From: Flavobacterium sp.
GTDB lineage: Bacteria; Bacteroidota; Bacteroidia; Flavobacteriales; Flavobacteriaceae
Assembly: GCF_003525665.1 (NCBI RefSeq)
Contig: NZ_DQDX01000054.1
Span: 1 to 26,677 of the forward strand
DNA: 26,677 nt
Direction: 5' to 3'
Under the pieces are notes generated by a model that saw nothing but the letters and a program-made list of their open reading frames with translations, had not been told where the DNA came from and searched no databases. This document shows positions 15,503-23,411 of this stretch, one piece after another. Numbering within the stretch: position 1 is the stretch's first letter; the number at the start of each line of letters is the position of its first letter. The position numbers were made by a program, and so were the translations under genes.

Positions 15503-15570
15503 ATTTGCTCAGCAAGTTCATTTGCAAATAAAAAAAACCTTAGCGACTTAGCGCCTTCGCGGCAAACAAC
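15503..15570 (+). repeat. Flavobacterial intergenic phrase repeat
   Basis: The gap holds CTTAGCGACTTAGCGCCTTC followed by GCGGCAAACAAC, ending at the rsmA start codon. I recognise this phrase as a common dispersed intergenic repeat in Flavobacterium relatives; that is memory, not a search. GCGACTTAGCG is itself an internal near-repeat. Confidence 0.5.
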
Positions 15571-16350
15571 ATGGAAAAAGTAAAAGCCAAAAAACACCTC
15601 GGACAACATTTCTTAAAAGACGAATCTATCGCCAAAGCCATTGCCGATACATTAAATCTTGAAGGTTATAATGATGTATTAGAAATTGGTCCAGGAATGG
15701 GTGTTTTGACCAAATATTTATTGGAAAAACCTATCAATACTTACGTAATTGAAATCGATACTGAATCGGTTACGTACCTAGATGAGAACTTTCCGAAGCT
15801 AAAAGATAAAATCATTTCAAAGGATTTCTTGCGATACAATGTCAATGAAATTTTTGATGGAAAGCAATTCGCAATCATCGGAAATTTTCCTTACAATATT
15901 TCTACACAAATTGTTTTTAGAACATTAGAATATCGCAATCAAATACCAGAATTTGCCGGAATGTTTCAAAAAGAAGTGGCCGAAAGAATTTGCTCTAAAA
16001 AAGGAAGTAAAGTCTACGGAATCCTATCTGTTTTAGCACAAGCATTTTATGATGTTGAGTATTTATTTACAGTTGATGAAACGGTTTTTATTCCGCCACC
16101 AAAAGTAAAATCGGGCGTGATGCGCATGCGAAGAAAAGAAAATTACAATTTGCCTTGCAGCGAAAAAATGCTTTTTACAGTAGTAAAAATGGCTTTTCAA
16201 CAACGCAGAAAAACCATGCGCAATAGTTTAAAAGCATTAAATTTGTCCGATAATTTAAGAGAAGACACTATCTTTGACCTTCGTCCAGAGCAATTATCAG
16301 TAGAACAATTTATAGAACTTACCCAAAAAATAGAAGCCAATGCAGTTTAA
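15571..16350 (+). CDS. rsmA: 16S rRNA dimethyladenosine transferase RsmA (KsgA)
   Basis: The 259-residue SAM-dependent methyltransferase dimethylates the two adjacent adenines near the 3' end of 16S rRNA during small-subunit assembly. It shows the N-terminal GQHFLKDE motif, the SAM-binding loop EIGPGMGVLT, the acidic residue ending the second strand (VIEID) and the catalytic NFPYN (IGNFPYNIST). The C-terminal helical domain has FQQRRKTMRNSLK. Length fits the family. Its last 11 bases overlap the mgtE start, so the two are translationally coupled. Confidence 0.97.
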   Translation: MEKVKAKKHLGQHFLKDESIAKAIADTLNLEGYNDVLEIGPGMGVLTKYLLEKPINTYVIEIDTESVTYLDENFPKLKDKIISKDFLRYNVNEIFDGKQFAIIGNFPYNISTQIVFRTLEYRNQIPEFAGMFQKEVAERICSKKGSKVYGILSVLAQAFYDVEYLFTVDETVFIPPPKVKSGVMRMRRKENYNLPCSEKMLFTVVKMAFQQRRKTMRNSLKALNLSDNLREDTIFDLRPEQLSVEQFIELTQKIEANAV

Positions 16351-17692
16351 AATCAGCAAAGAACTTTTAGTTCAAATAGAGCAATTAATTCATCAAAAGA
16401 ATGACCACGAATTGGGTATTTTGTTGAATGATTTGCACCATGCTGATATTGCCGAAATTTTTGACGAATTAGAATCAGAAGAGGCAATCTATATTTTTAA
16501 ACTATTAGATAGCGAAATTACCGCCGAAATTCTTCTTGAACTAGAAGACGACGTTCGTGAAAAAATCCTACGCGGACTATCTGCCAAAGAAATCGCCGAA
16601 GAAATAGACGAGCTCGACACCGATGATGCTGCCGATATTATTGGTGAACTTCCACAAAGCAAAAAAGAACAAGTAATCTCTGAGCTTGAAGACGTTGAAC
16701 ACGCTAAAGATATCGTTGATTTATTACGTTACGATGAAGATTCTGCTGGTGGTTTAATGGGAAAAGAATTAGTAAAAGTCAACGAAAACTGGAACGTTCT
16801 CACTTGCGTAAAAGAAATGCGAATTCAAGCCGAAAACGTTACAAGAGTTCATTCTATATATGTAGTCGATGACGAAAACAGATTAAAAGGACGTTTATCG
16901 CTAAAAGATTTATTAGTCACTTCTTCAAGAACCATGATTAGAGAGGTTTACATCAAAAAAGTAGACTCTGTTCGTGTCAATGATTCCAATGTTGAGGTTG
17001 CTCGAATCATGCAAAAATACGACTTAGAAGCCATTCCAGTTATAGACGAAATGGGACGATTAGTTGGCCGAATCACTATCGATGATATCGTAGACGTTAT
17101 CAAGGACGAAGCCGACAAAGATTACCAATTGGCTGCCGGTATCTCGCAAGACGTTGAAGCCGATGATAGCATTCTCGAACTCACAAAAGCGCGATTACCA
17201 TGGCTAGTTTTAGCACTTTTTGGTGGATTTATCAGCGTAACTTTACTAGAAAGTTTTCAAGGCGCAATGCAGTTTCATAAAGAATTATTCTTTTTTACAC
17301 CATTAATTGCCGCAATGGCAGGAAATGTTGGCGTTCAATCATCAGCAATTATTGTTCAAGGTTTAGCCAATCATTCCATCAGCGGAACTATATTTAATCG
17401 ATTATTAAAAGAAATATCACTCAGTTTACTTAACGGATTAATACTTGCAATAATACTATTTTTAGGAAGTCATTTTTTGTTAGGCGTTGACATAAAAATC
17501 GGAATAATTGTCACCATCGCCTTGCTTTCTGTAATCATCATTGCGTCGCTAATCGGCACATCAATTCCATTAATTCTTGATAAATTCAACATTGATCCAG
17601 CACTTGCAACTGGACCATTCATAACAACAAGCAACGACATCTGCGGAATTTTAATCTACTTTTCAATCGCTAAGTTGATTTTAGGGTTTTAA
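16340..17692 (+). CDS. mgtE: MgtE-family magnesium transporter
   Basis: The 450-residue protein has the family layout: an acidic N-domain of helical repeats (about 1-130, with DDAADIIGELP), a pair of CBS domains (about 135-255, with HSIYVVDDENRLKGRLSLKD and AIPVIDEMGRLVGRITIDD), a connecting helix, and five membrane helices from about 285 to the end. The second helix has the FFTPLIAAMAGNVGVQSS stretch that lines the magnesium pore. The cytoplasmic domains bind magnesium and close the channel at high internal levels. It overlaps rsmA by 11 bases. A composite repeat element follows its stop codon. Confidence 0.96.
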   Translation: MQFKISKELLVQIEQLIHQKNDHELGILLNDLHHADIAEIFDELESEEAIYIFKLLDSEITAEILLELEDDVREKILRGLSAKEIAEEIDELDTDDAADIIGELPQSKKEQVISELEDVEHAKDIVDLLRYDEDSAGGLMGKELVKVNENWNVLTCVKEMRIQAENVTRVHSIYVVDDENRLKGRLSLKDLLVTSSRTMIREVYIKKVDSVRVNDSNVEVARIMQKYDLEAIPVIDEMGRLVGRITIDDIVDVIKDEADKDYQLAAGISQDVEADDSILELTKARLPWLVLALFGGFISVTLLESFQGAMQFHKELFFFTPLIAAMAGNVGVQSSAIIVQGLANHSISGTIFNRLLKEISLSLLNGLILAIILFLGSHFLLGVDIKIGIIVTIALLSVIIIASLIGTSIPLILDKFNIDPALATGPFITTSNDICGILIYFSIAKLILGF

Positions 17693-17721
17693 TCTGAACT
17701 TGTTTCAGATTCTCATTAAGA

Positions 17722-17844
17722 AGCGAATGGCTCGGGATTTTTTGGTTTCCATTTTCCTGCTTTCCATTACAATCTTTTTCAACTCCGACAGAGTTCAAAA
17801 CTCTGTCGGAGTTAAAAAAGTATTTCCATTGCAATCAGGGCTAG
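17722..17844 (+). repeat. Composite intergenic repeat, copy A (palindrome in the centre)
   Basis: The left end is AGCGAATGGCTCGGG (17722-17736), followed by TTCCTGCTTTCC. The right end is ATCAGGGCTAG (17834-17844). The centre is a long palindrome: AACTCCGACAGAGTT (17781-17795) and AACTCTGTCGGAGTT (17799-17813) with a 3-base loop, extended outward by CTTTTTC and AAAAAAG. Two other copies with the same ends and other centres lie at 18363 and 22365. Confidence 0.75.
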
Positions 17845-17889
17845 ATTGCATTTGTCTTTTGTAAAATTAAGCTTTCAAAACACATTTTT

Positions 17890-17924
17890 CTTAATGAAAC
17901 TTAATACCTTAATGGTTTAAAAAA
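17890..17924 (+). repeat. 35-base direct repeat, copy 1, touching the paaI start codon
   Basis: The unit contains three CTTAAT/TTAAT motifs and ends GGTTTAAAAAA; its last A is the A of the paaI ATG. It matches 22506-22540 at 32 of 35 positions. Confidence 0.75.
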
Positions 17925-18331
17925 TGGAAGGAACAAAAATACCATACAAAATGTTGTCTCAAGACGCCTACAGCCAATGGCTCGGCATTGAAATTCTCGA
18001 ATGCGAAATCGGTCGTTGCAAAGTAGCAATTACAGTTCGCAGAGAAATGCTCAATAGTATGTACAAAGCCCACGGCGGAATCACCTATTCGTTGGCCGAC
18101 ACCGCTTTCGGATTCGCCGCCAACACGCACGGTAAATTTTCCGTATCCATAGAAACGTCCATTAATCACATCGAAGCCGTAAACGAAGGCGATTATCTAA
18201 CCGCCGAATCAGTAATAGAAAAAGTAAATAACAAACTAGGATTCAATATAATAGAAGTAAAAAGAGGCGACGAATTAGTAGCACTTTTCAAAGGCGTAGT
18301 TTATCGCACCCAAAAAGATTGGGAAGAATAG
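17924..18331 (+). CDS. paaI: PaaI-family hotdog thioesterase
   Basis: The 135-residue hotdog-fold thioesterase hydrolyses hydroxyphenylacetyl-CoA-type thioesters and protects the CoA pool when the phenylacetate pathway stalls. The key block is YKAHGGITYSLADTAFGFAA, with the helix-borne aspartate (LADTAFG) as the catalytic acid and HGG at the dimer interface. A second conserved strand is SIETSINHIEAVNEGDYLTA. Length matches PaaI. The following genes are paaJ, paaZ and paaY, which supports the assignment over a general thioesterase. The start codon abuts a 35-base direct repeat. Confidence 0.9.
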   Translation: MEGTKIPYKMLSQDAYSQWLGIEILECEIGRCKVAITVRREMLNSMYKAHGGITYSLADTAFGFAANTHGKFSVSIETSINHIEAVNEGDYLTAESVIEKVNNKLGFNIIEVKRGDELVALFKGVVYRTQKDWEE

Positions 18332-18334
18332 AAA

Positions 18335-18358
18335 CTGTCAGGCTGAGCTTGTCGAAGT
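18335..18358 (+). repeat. Dispersed CAGGCTGAGCTTGTCGAAG-type repeat
   Basis: ACTGTCAGGCTGAGCTTGTC and the following GAAG lie directly after the paaI stop. I recognise this from intergenic regions of many Bacteroidota genomes; that identification is from memory. Confidence 0.5.
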
Positions 18359-18362
18359 CAGG

Positions 18363-18455
18363 AGCGAATGGCTCGGGCATTTTCAGTAATGGCAATTCCT
18401 GCTGCCTTTCCAAAGCTCGCTAAAGAAGCGAGGCTTTTCCCTTGCATCAGGGCTA
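18363..18455 (+). repeat. Composite intergenic repeat, copy B (short hairpin centre)
   Basis: It has the same left end as copy A, AGCGAATGGCTCGGG (18363-18377), then TTCCTGCTG, and the right end ATCAGGGCTA (18446-18455). The centre is a different imperfect hairpin: AAAGCTCGCT (18413-18422) with AAGCGAGGCTTT (18426-18437). Confidence 0.75.
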
Positions 18456-18514
18456 AATAGTAAATGTATTGAATAGATAATAAAATAAAAAACAAATATA
18501 AGTTCAAAGTTGCG

Positions 18515-18551
18515 CAACTGAAAACTGCCAACTGAAAACTGCCAACTGAAA
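18515..18551 (+). repeat. Tandem CAACTGAAAACTGC repeat before paaJ
   Basis: The 14-base unit CAACTGAAAACTGC occurs twice and is followed by a third partial CAACTGAAA, ending 2 bases before the paaJ ATG. A related phrase occurs inside the E2 gene at 24372-24404 and 24571-24600. Confidence 0.85.
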
Positions 18552-18552
18552 T

Positions 18553-19761
18553 ATGGAAGCATACATCATAGACGGAGTAAGAACTCCAATCGGAAGTTAC
18601 CAAGGAACACTAGCATCGGTTCGTCCAGATGATTTAGGAGCATTGGTCATCAAATCCGTAGTAGAAAATAATCCAAACATTCCAAAAGAAGCTTACGACG
18701 ACGTAATCATAGGTTGCGCCAATCAAGCAGGAGAAGACAACCGTAATGTAGCTAGAATGTCTCTTTTATTAGCAGGATTACCATACACAGTTCCAGGCGA
18801 AACTGTAAACCGACTTTGCAGTTCAGGATTGTCAGCAATAATCCACGCCAATCGCGCCATAAAAGCAGGAGACGGACACATTTTCATAGCAGGCGGAATC
18901 GAAAATATGACTCGCGGACCATTAGTGGTTTCAAAACCATCATCAGCTTATGGAACCGATTCTAAAATGTACGATACCAGCTTCGGATGGCGTTTTATAA
19001 ATCCAAAACTACACGAAATGTACGGCACAGATGCCATGGGTGAAACAGCTGAAAATCTAGTAGAAAAATACAATATCACTCGTGAAGATCAGGATACGTT
19101 TGCATTAAATAGCCAACAAAAAGCAACAGTAGCACAAACCTCAGGAAGATTAGCCAAAGAAATAGTTACGGTTGAAATTCCACAAAGAAAAGGCGATGCT
19201 ATTCAATTTTCAAAAGACGAATTCATAAAGCCAACCACTTCAATGGAAGGTTTATCAAAGTTACGTCCAGCTTTCAAGAAAGACGGAAGTGTAACCGCAG
19301 GAAACGCTTCAGGATTAAATGACGGAGCTTGTGCAACAATAATTGCGTCAGAAGAAGCTGTTAAAAAATACAACTTAAAACCATTGGCTCGAATTGTAAG
19401 TTCATCGGTAGTAGGAGTAGAACCAAGAATTATGGGAATTGGTCCAGTAGAAGCCACCAAAAAAGCTTTAGAAAAAGCAGGTTTAACATTAGATCAAATC
19501 GACATTATTGAATTAAACGAAGCATTCGCAGCACAAAGTATAGCATGCATTCGCGAATTAGGATTGCAAGACAACGATCCAAGAATAAACCCAAACGGTG
19601 GCGCAATAGCAATCGGGCATCCACTAGGAGTAACCGGAGCAAGAATCGCCTATTCAGCAGCATTAGAATTAAAACTAACAGGAAAACGATACGCATTAAT
19701 CACAATGTGCATCGGAGTTGGTCAAGGCTACGCAGCAATTATCGAACGCGTAGCTGAATAG
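18553..19761 (+). CDS. paaJ: Thiolase, probable 3-oxoadipyl-CoA/3-oxo-5,6-dehydrosuberyl-CoA thiolase
   Basis: The 402-residue thiolase II enzyme cleaves beta-ketoacyl-CoA with free CoA. The nucleophile is C89 (NRLCSSGLSA), the active-site histidine is H356 (AIGHPLG) and the second cysteine is C386 (MCIGVGQG); NEAFAAQ is also intact. In the phenylacetate pathway the enzyme releases acetyl-CoA twice, ending in succinyl-CoA. Length is the same as E. coli PaaJ within a residue. The position between paaI and paaZ argues for PaaJ rather than a general acetoacetyl-CoA thiolase, which the motifs alone could not separate. A 9-bp hairpin abuts its stop codon. Confidence 0.88.
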   Translation: MEAYIIDGVRTPIGSYQGTLASVRPDDLGALVIKSVVENNPNIPKEAYDDVIIGCANQAGEDNRNVARMSLLLAGLPYTVPGETVNRLCSSGLSAIIHANRAIKAGDGHIFIAGGIENMTRGPLVVSKPSSAYGTDSKMYDTSFGWRFINPKLHEMYGTDAMGETAENLVEKYNITREDQDTFALNSQQKATVAQTSGRLAKEIVTVEIPQRKGDAIQFSKDEFIKPTTSMEGLSKLRPAFKKDGSVTAGNASGLNDGACATIIASEEAVKKYNLKPLARIVSSSVVGVEPRIMGIGPVEATKKALEKAGLTLDQIDIIELNEAFAAQSIACIRELGLQDNDPRINPNGGAIAIGHPLGVTGARIAYSAALELKLTGKRYALITMCIGVGQGYAAIIERVAE

Positions 19762-19781
19762 CCGTTGGCTTTAGCCAATGG
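19762..19781 (+). repeat. Hairpin repeat abutting the paaJ stop
   Basis: CCGTTGGCT (19762-19770) pairs with AGCCAATGG (19773-19781) through nine pairs, one a G-U, with a 2-base loop. No U run follows; the sequence continues as reiterated ATGGAAAAA. Confidence 0.6.
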
Positions 19782-19824
19782 AAAAAATGGAAAAAAAATG
19801 GAAAAAAGATTTTTATTTTAATAT

Positions 19825-19855
19825 AAAAGCTCTGTATGAGCGACATATTGGTAAT
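19825..19855 (+). repeat. AGCTCTGTATGAGCGACATA-type dispersed repeat
   Basis: The phrase AAGCTCTGTATGAGCGACAT followed by ATTGGTAAT lies directly before the preferred paaZ start. I recognise it from memory as a variant of a common Bacteroidota intergenic repeat (CTGTAGGAGCGACATATT type). Confidence 0.45.
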
Positions 19856-22351
19856 ATGAACAAAACACAACATTACGTACAAGGAAAATGGACATCTGCA
19901 ACTGGAGAAGGAAAACCTTCTTTTGACGCAGTCACAGGAGAATTCATCGCAGAAACATCTGTCGAAGGATTAGATATTCCAGCCATTTTGCATTATGGAA
20001 GAACCAAAGGCGGTGAAAAACTCCGAAAAATGACCTTCCAAGAACGCGGGAATATGATTAAAAGTTTGGCGATGTATTTAACCAAACGTAAAGAAGCATT
20101 CTACGAAATTAGTTATAGAACCGGTGCAACTCGCGTCGATTCGTGGATTGACATCGAAGGTGGATTCGGAAACTTATATGCCAATGCTTCCTTACGAAAA
20201 TTATTCCCAAATCAATCGTATCACGTAGAAGGCGACCCAATCGATTTGTCCAAAGGTGGTCGATTTATGGCGCATCATATTTTAGTTCCTAAAAAAGGAG
20301 TAGCGATTCACATCAACGCTTTTAATTTCCCAATTTGGGGAATGTTAGAAAAGTGCGCCTGTAATTGGATGGCCGGAATGCCAGCGGTTGTTTTGCCAGC
20401 TCCAGTTACAGCTTATTTAACAGAAGCTGTAGTTCGTGAAATTATAGCATCTAATATTTTACCCGAAGGCGCTTTACAATTGATTTCGGGAACTGCCAAA
20501 AACATTTTTGATACAGTGGAAAGCCAAGACGTAATCACATTTACAGGTTCGGCAGCCACAGGAAGATTGTTAAAATCACATCCAAGATTAATAGAAGAAT
20601 CAGTTCCGTTTACGATGGAAGCTGATAGTTTGAACGCATCAATTTTAGGTGAAGATGCAGTTCCAGGAACACCCGAATTTGATTTATTCATAAACCAAGC
20701 TCGAAGCGAAATCACTGTAAAAGCCGGACAAAAATGTACTGCAATCCGTCGTATGATTGTCCCAGAGAAATTGATGGATGATGTTCAAGCTGCTCTTTCA
20801 AAATCATTAGATAAAGTTGCTATCGGTGACCCAAGATTAAAAGAAGTTCGAATGGGTGCATTGGTTAGTAAAGACCAAGTCGATGTTTTAAAAGGAAGAG
20901 TACAAGAATTATCAAAATCTGCCAAAATAGTTTACGGAGATTTAGAAAAAACCAACATAATCGGAGCAGACGAGAAAGGCGCTTTCATTAGCCCAATTTT
21001 ACTTCGCGAAGACAATCCGTTCACCAATTTAGCCGTTCACGAAACCGAGGCATTTGGACCAGTTTCAACAATAATGCCATATAAAAACCTTGACGAAGCT
21101 ATTGAGTTAGCTCAAATGGGTAAAGGTTCGTTAGTGTCGTCTATCGTAACAAATTCTGATGAAATTGCTAAAGAATATGTAGTAAACGCAGCTTCACATC
21201 ACGGAAGAATTTTAGTTTTAAATCGTGAAAATGCCAAACAAAGCACAGGTCACGGTTCGCCATTGCCATTATTGGTTCACGGTGGACCAGGTCGCGCTGG
21301 TGGCGGAGAAGAAATGGGTGGCGTTCGCGGAATCAAACATTATATGCAACGTTGTGCAATTCAAGGATCGCCAACAACTTTGACTGAAATCACTGGAATT
21401 TATCAAGCGAATTCGGCCTATAAAGAAATCACACAACATCCGTTTCAATACCATTGGGAAGACATCCAACCCGGAATGTCATTGCGAACACACAACAGAA
21501 CTGTTACTGATACTGACATCATCAATTTTGCCAACATCACTTGGGATCATTTCTACGCACACACCGATATTACTTCGCTAGATGGTAGTATTTTCAAAAA
21601 GCGAACGGCGCACGGTTACTTCATTTTAGCAGCAGCTGCAGGTTTGTTCGTTTATCCAAATAAAGGTCCAGTTGCCGCAAATTATGGATTGGAAGAATGT
21701 CGTTTCCTGCGTCCAATTTACCACAATGATACGGTTTATGTACGTTTAACGTGTAAACAAAAAGTAGATAGAGATGTAGCTTCAGCCGAACATCCAAGCG
21801 GAATTGTAAAATGGTTTGTAGAAGTTTTTGACACCGAAAACGAATTGGTTGCAGTAGCAACAATTTTAACAATGGTGCAGAAAAAACAAGAGGTTTTCGT
21901 TGAAATGACCGATGAAAAAATAGCGGAATGCATCAATAAACTAACCGAAAATTCAAAACCAAGTTGGGGAATTCTAACGCCACAGCATTTGTTAGAACAT
22001 TTGGAAGAAGGTTACAGAATTATGTCAGGTGAAATTCAAGATTTCGAAATAGCAACGCCCGAAAAGATTTTGGATAAAGTTCATAATTCGTTATACAATT
22101 ACGACAAATTCCCAATGGGAACCAAGTTTCCAACGATGAAAAAAGACGAATTGGAAGATTTAATCCATCCCGATTTTGAAACAGCCAAAGCCAAATTTTT
22201 CGAAGCCAAAGAAAATTACAAAACCTATTTCAAAGAAAATCCAGAAGCCATTTTAAAGAATATGGTTTTTGGAGAAATGAATAAATACGCCTCTTATCTG
22301 TTAGAAAGAAAGCATTTAAATCATCACTTTGAACAATTTAATATTTTGTAG
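19856..22351 (+). CDS. paaZ: PaaZ ring-opening bifunctional enzyme with extra DinB/DUF1569-like domain
   Basis: The 831-residue protein opens the oxepin-CoA ring and oxidises the resulting semialdehyde in phenylacetate breakdown. Residues 1 to about 520 are an aldehyde dehydrogenase with C294 (AGQKCTAIRR) and E255 (TMEADS), one residue from E. coli C295 and E256. Residues about 525-680 are a MaoC-type hydratase with D564 and H569 (WDHFYAHTD), the catalytic pair of the hydrolase. E. coli PaaZ ends at 681; here about 147 further residues follow (685-831), with LTPQHLLEHLEEGYRIMSG and a final RKHLNHHFEQF that resemble DUF1569/DinB-fold proteins. I start at 19856 because the 26 residues gained from an upstream ATG at 19778 are encoded by repeat sequence. 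The rest of the pathway (paaABCDE, paaK) is not in this window. Confidence 0.93.
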   Translation: MNKTQHYVQGKWTSATGEGKPSFDAVTGEFIAETSVEGLDIPAILHYGRTKGGEKLRKMTFQERGNMIKSLAMYLTKRKEAFYEISYRTGATRVDSWIDIEGGFGNLYANASLRKLFPNQSYHVEGDPIDLSKGGRFMAHHILVPKKGVAIHINAFNFPIWGMLEKCACNWMAGMPAVVLPAPVTAYLTEAVVREIIASNILPEGALQLISGTAKNIFDTVESQDVITFTGSAATGRLLKSHPRLIEESVPFTMEADSLNASILGEDAVPGTPEFDLFINQARSEITVKAGQKCTAIRRMIVPEKLMDDVQAALSKSLDKVAIGDPRLKEVRMGALVSKDQVDVLKGRVQELSKSAKIVYGDLEKTNIIGADEKGAFISPILLREDNPFTNLAVHETEAFGPVSTIMPYKNLDEAIELAQMGKGSLVSSIVTNSDEIAKEYVVNAASHHGRILVLNRENAKQSTGHGSPLPLLVHGGPGRAGGGEEMGGVRGIKHYMQRCAIQGSPTTLTEITGIYQANSAYKEITQHPFQYHWEDIQPGMSLRTHNRTVTDTDIINFANITWDHFYAHTDITSLDGSIFKKRTAHGYFILAAAAGLFVYPNKGPVAANYGLEECRFLRPIYHNDTVYVRLTCKQKVDRDVASAEHPSGIVKWFVEVFDTENELVAVATILTMVQKKQEVFVEMTDEKIAECINKLTENSKPSWGILTPQHLLEHLEEGYRIMSGEIQDFEIATPEKILDKVHNSLYNYDKFPMGTKFPTMKKDELEDLIHPDFETAKAKFFEAKENYKTYFKENPEAILKNMVFGEMNKYASYLLERKHLNHHFEQFNIL

Positions 22352-22364
22352 AATAATGATTAGA

Positions 22365-22440
22365 AGCTAATCCTGCTATCCGCTCTATCTTTTCCTTTTT
22401 AAAGAAAAAAGAAAAAGGATGCCGCTACTATCAGGGCTAG
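22365..22440 (+). repeat. Composite intergenic repeat, copy C (AAAAAGG hairpin centre)
   Basis: It shares GCTAATCCTGCTATCC on the left and ATCAGGGCTAG (22430-22440) on the right with the other copies. The centre is a hairpin of CCTTTTT and AAAAAGG separated by 11 bases, flanked on both sides by CCGCT. The AGCGAATGGCTCGGG left arm of copies A and B is absent. Confidence 0.7.
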
Positions 22441-22505
22441 GAATATAGAATAAAAAAGAAAATCAGCGATAATCAGTTAAATCTGTGTAATCCGTGGCTA
22501 AAAAA

Positions 22506-22540
22506 CTTAATCAAACTTAATTTCTTAATGGTTTAAAAAA
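22506..22540 (+). repeat. 35-base direct repeat, copy 2, before the crotonase gene
   Basis: It matches 17890-17924 at 32 of 35 positions. It is preceded by another phrase (TTAAATCTGTGTAATCCGTG) that I recall as a common flavobacterial intergenic repeat. It ends 26 bases before the crotonase start. Confidence 0.75.
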
Positions 22541-22566
22541 CTTTAGACCTTAAACTTTAAACAAAA

Positions 22567-23316
22567 ATGAACGCATACGTAAAACAAAATATAGAAAACA
22601 ACATCGCCACAATTGAGTTTTTTCATCCAGAACAAAACTCATTGCCTAGCGATATATTAGCACAATTAGCCAACACAATAACAGAAGTTGGAAATAATTC
22701 AGAAGTAAAAGTAATCATCCTAAAAAGTGGTGGCGACCGAACATTCTGCGCCGGAGCAAGTTTTCAAGAACTAATTTCCATCAACGATGCCGCAACCGGA
22801 AAAGTATTTTTCTCAGGATTTGCCAATGTAATCAACGCAATGAGAAAATGTCCAAAATTCATCATCGGACGCATTCAAGGAAAAACCGTTGGTGGCGGAG
22901 TAGGAATAGCAGCAGCAACTGATTATTGTATGGCAACAAAATTTGCAGCAATAAAATTATCAGAACTAAACGTCGGAATCGGACCATTCGTTGTTTCTCC
23001 GGCAATCGAAAGAAAAATGGGAGTTTCAGCAATGTCACAAATAGCAATCGACGCCAATACATTTTATGAGGCAACTTGGGCAAAAGAAAAAGGTTTGTTT
23101 GCTCAAGTATTTGAAAATATAGAAGAAATGGACGAAGCCGTTCAAAAATTTGCAGAGCATTTATGTACCTACAATCCAGAAGCGATGCTCGAAATGAAAA
23201 AAGTTTTCTGGAGAGGAACAGAAGATTGGGACAATTTACTAGCCGAAAGAGCAGCAATAAGTGGAAGATTAGTATTGTCTGATTTTACGAAAGAAACGTT
23301 GAAGAAGTTTAAATAA
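22567..23316 (+). CDS. Enoyl-CoA hydratase/isomerase family protein (paaF/paaG-like)
   Basis: The 249-residue crotonase-fold protein acts on acyl-CoA. The oxyanion-hole segments are present (FCAGASFQEL and GKTVGGGVGIAAATDYCMAT). The first catalytic glutamate position is filled (LSELNVGIGP). The position of the second glutamate of rat enoyl-CoA hydratase (E164) falls at or next to Q in GVSAMSQIAI, so one of two hydratase acids seems missing. That fits an isomerase or a specialised hydratase better than a classic one. It lies between paaZ and paaY, so a role in phenylacetate beta-oxidation steps is likely, but PaaF and PaaG cannot be told apart here, and a link to branched-chain degradation is possible. 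Confidence 0.85.
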   Translation: MNAYVKQNIENNIATIEFFHPEQNSLPSDILAQLANTITEVGNNSEVKVIILKSGGDRTFCAGASFQELISINDAATGKVFFSGFANVINAMRKCPKFIIGRIQGKTVGGGVGIAAATDYCMATKFAAIKLSELNVGIGPFVVSPAIERKMGVSAMSQIAIDANTFYEATWAKEKGLFAQVFENIEEMDEAVQKFAEHLCTYNPEAMLEMKKVFWRGTEDWDNLLAERAAISGRLVLSDFTKETLKKFK

Positions 23317-23411
23317 GAAGATAGAGCCAAGAAGCAAGAGACAAGAAAAATTTCATAGAAGCCTGTCTTTCATCTTGCAGCGCAGCGGTCTTTCATCTAT
23401 AATCTAAAAAA
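23317..23411 (+). repeat. Gap filled with phrase repeats
   Basis: It contains the purine phrase AGAGCCAAGAAGCAAGAGAC and an 11-base direct repeat GTCTTTCATCT at 23365-23375 and 23388-23398. No promoter consensus is seen. The paaY start follows at 23412. Confidence 0.6.

Noticed and set aside
18515..18551. CRISPR-like array
   Set aside because: The 14-base units are in direct tandem with no spacers, and no cas genes are present.
19778..19855. Upstream start for PaaZ
   Set aside because: The extra 26 residues are encoded by hairpin and dispersed repeat sequence, and the catalytic residue numbering fits E. coli PaaZ when translation starts at 19856.
21621..23257. Minus-strand open frames across paaZ and the crotonase gene
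   Set aside because: They are leucine/arginine-rich antisense shadows of AT-rich coding sequence with no recognisable domains.
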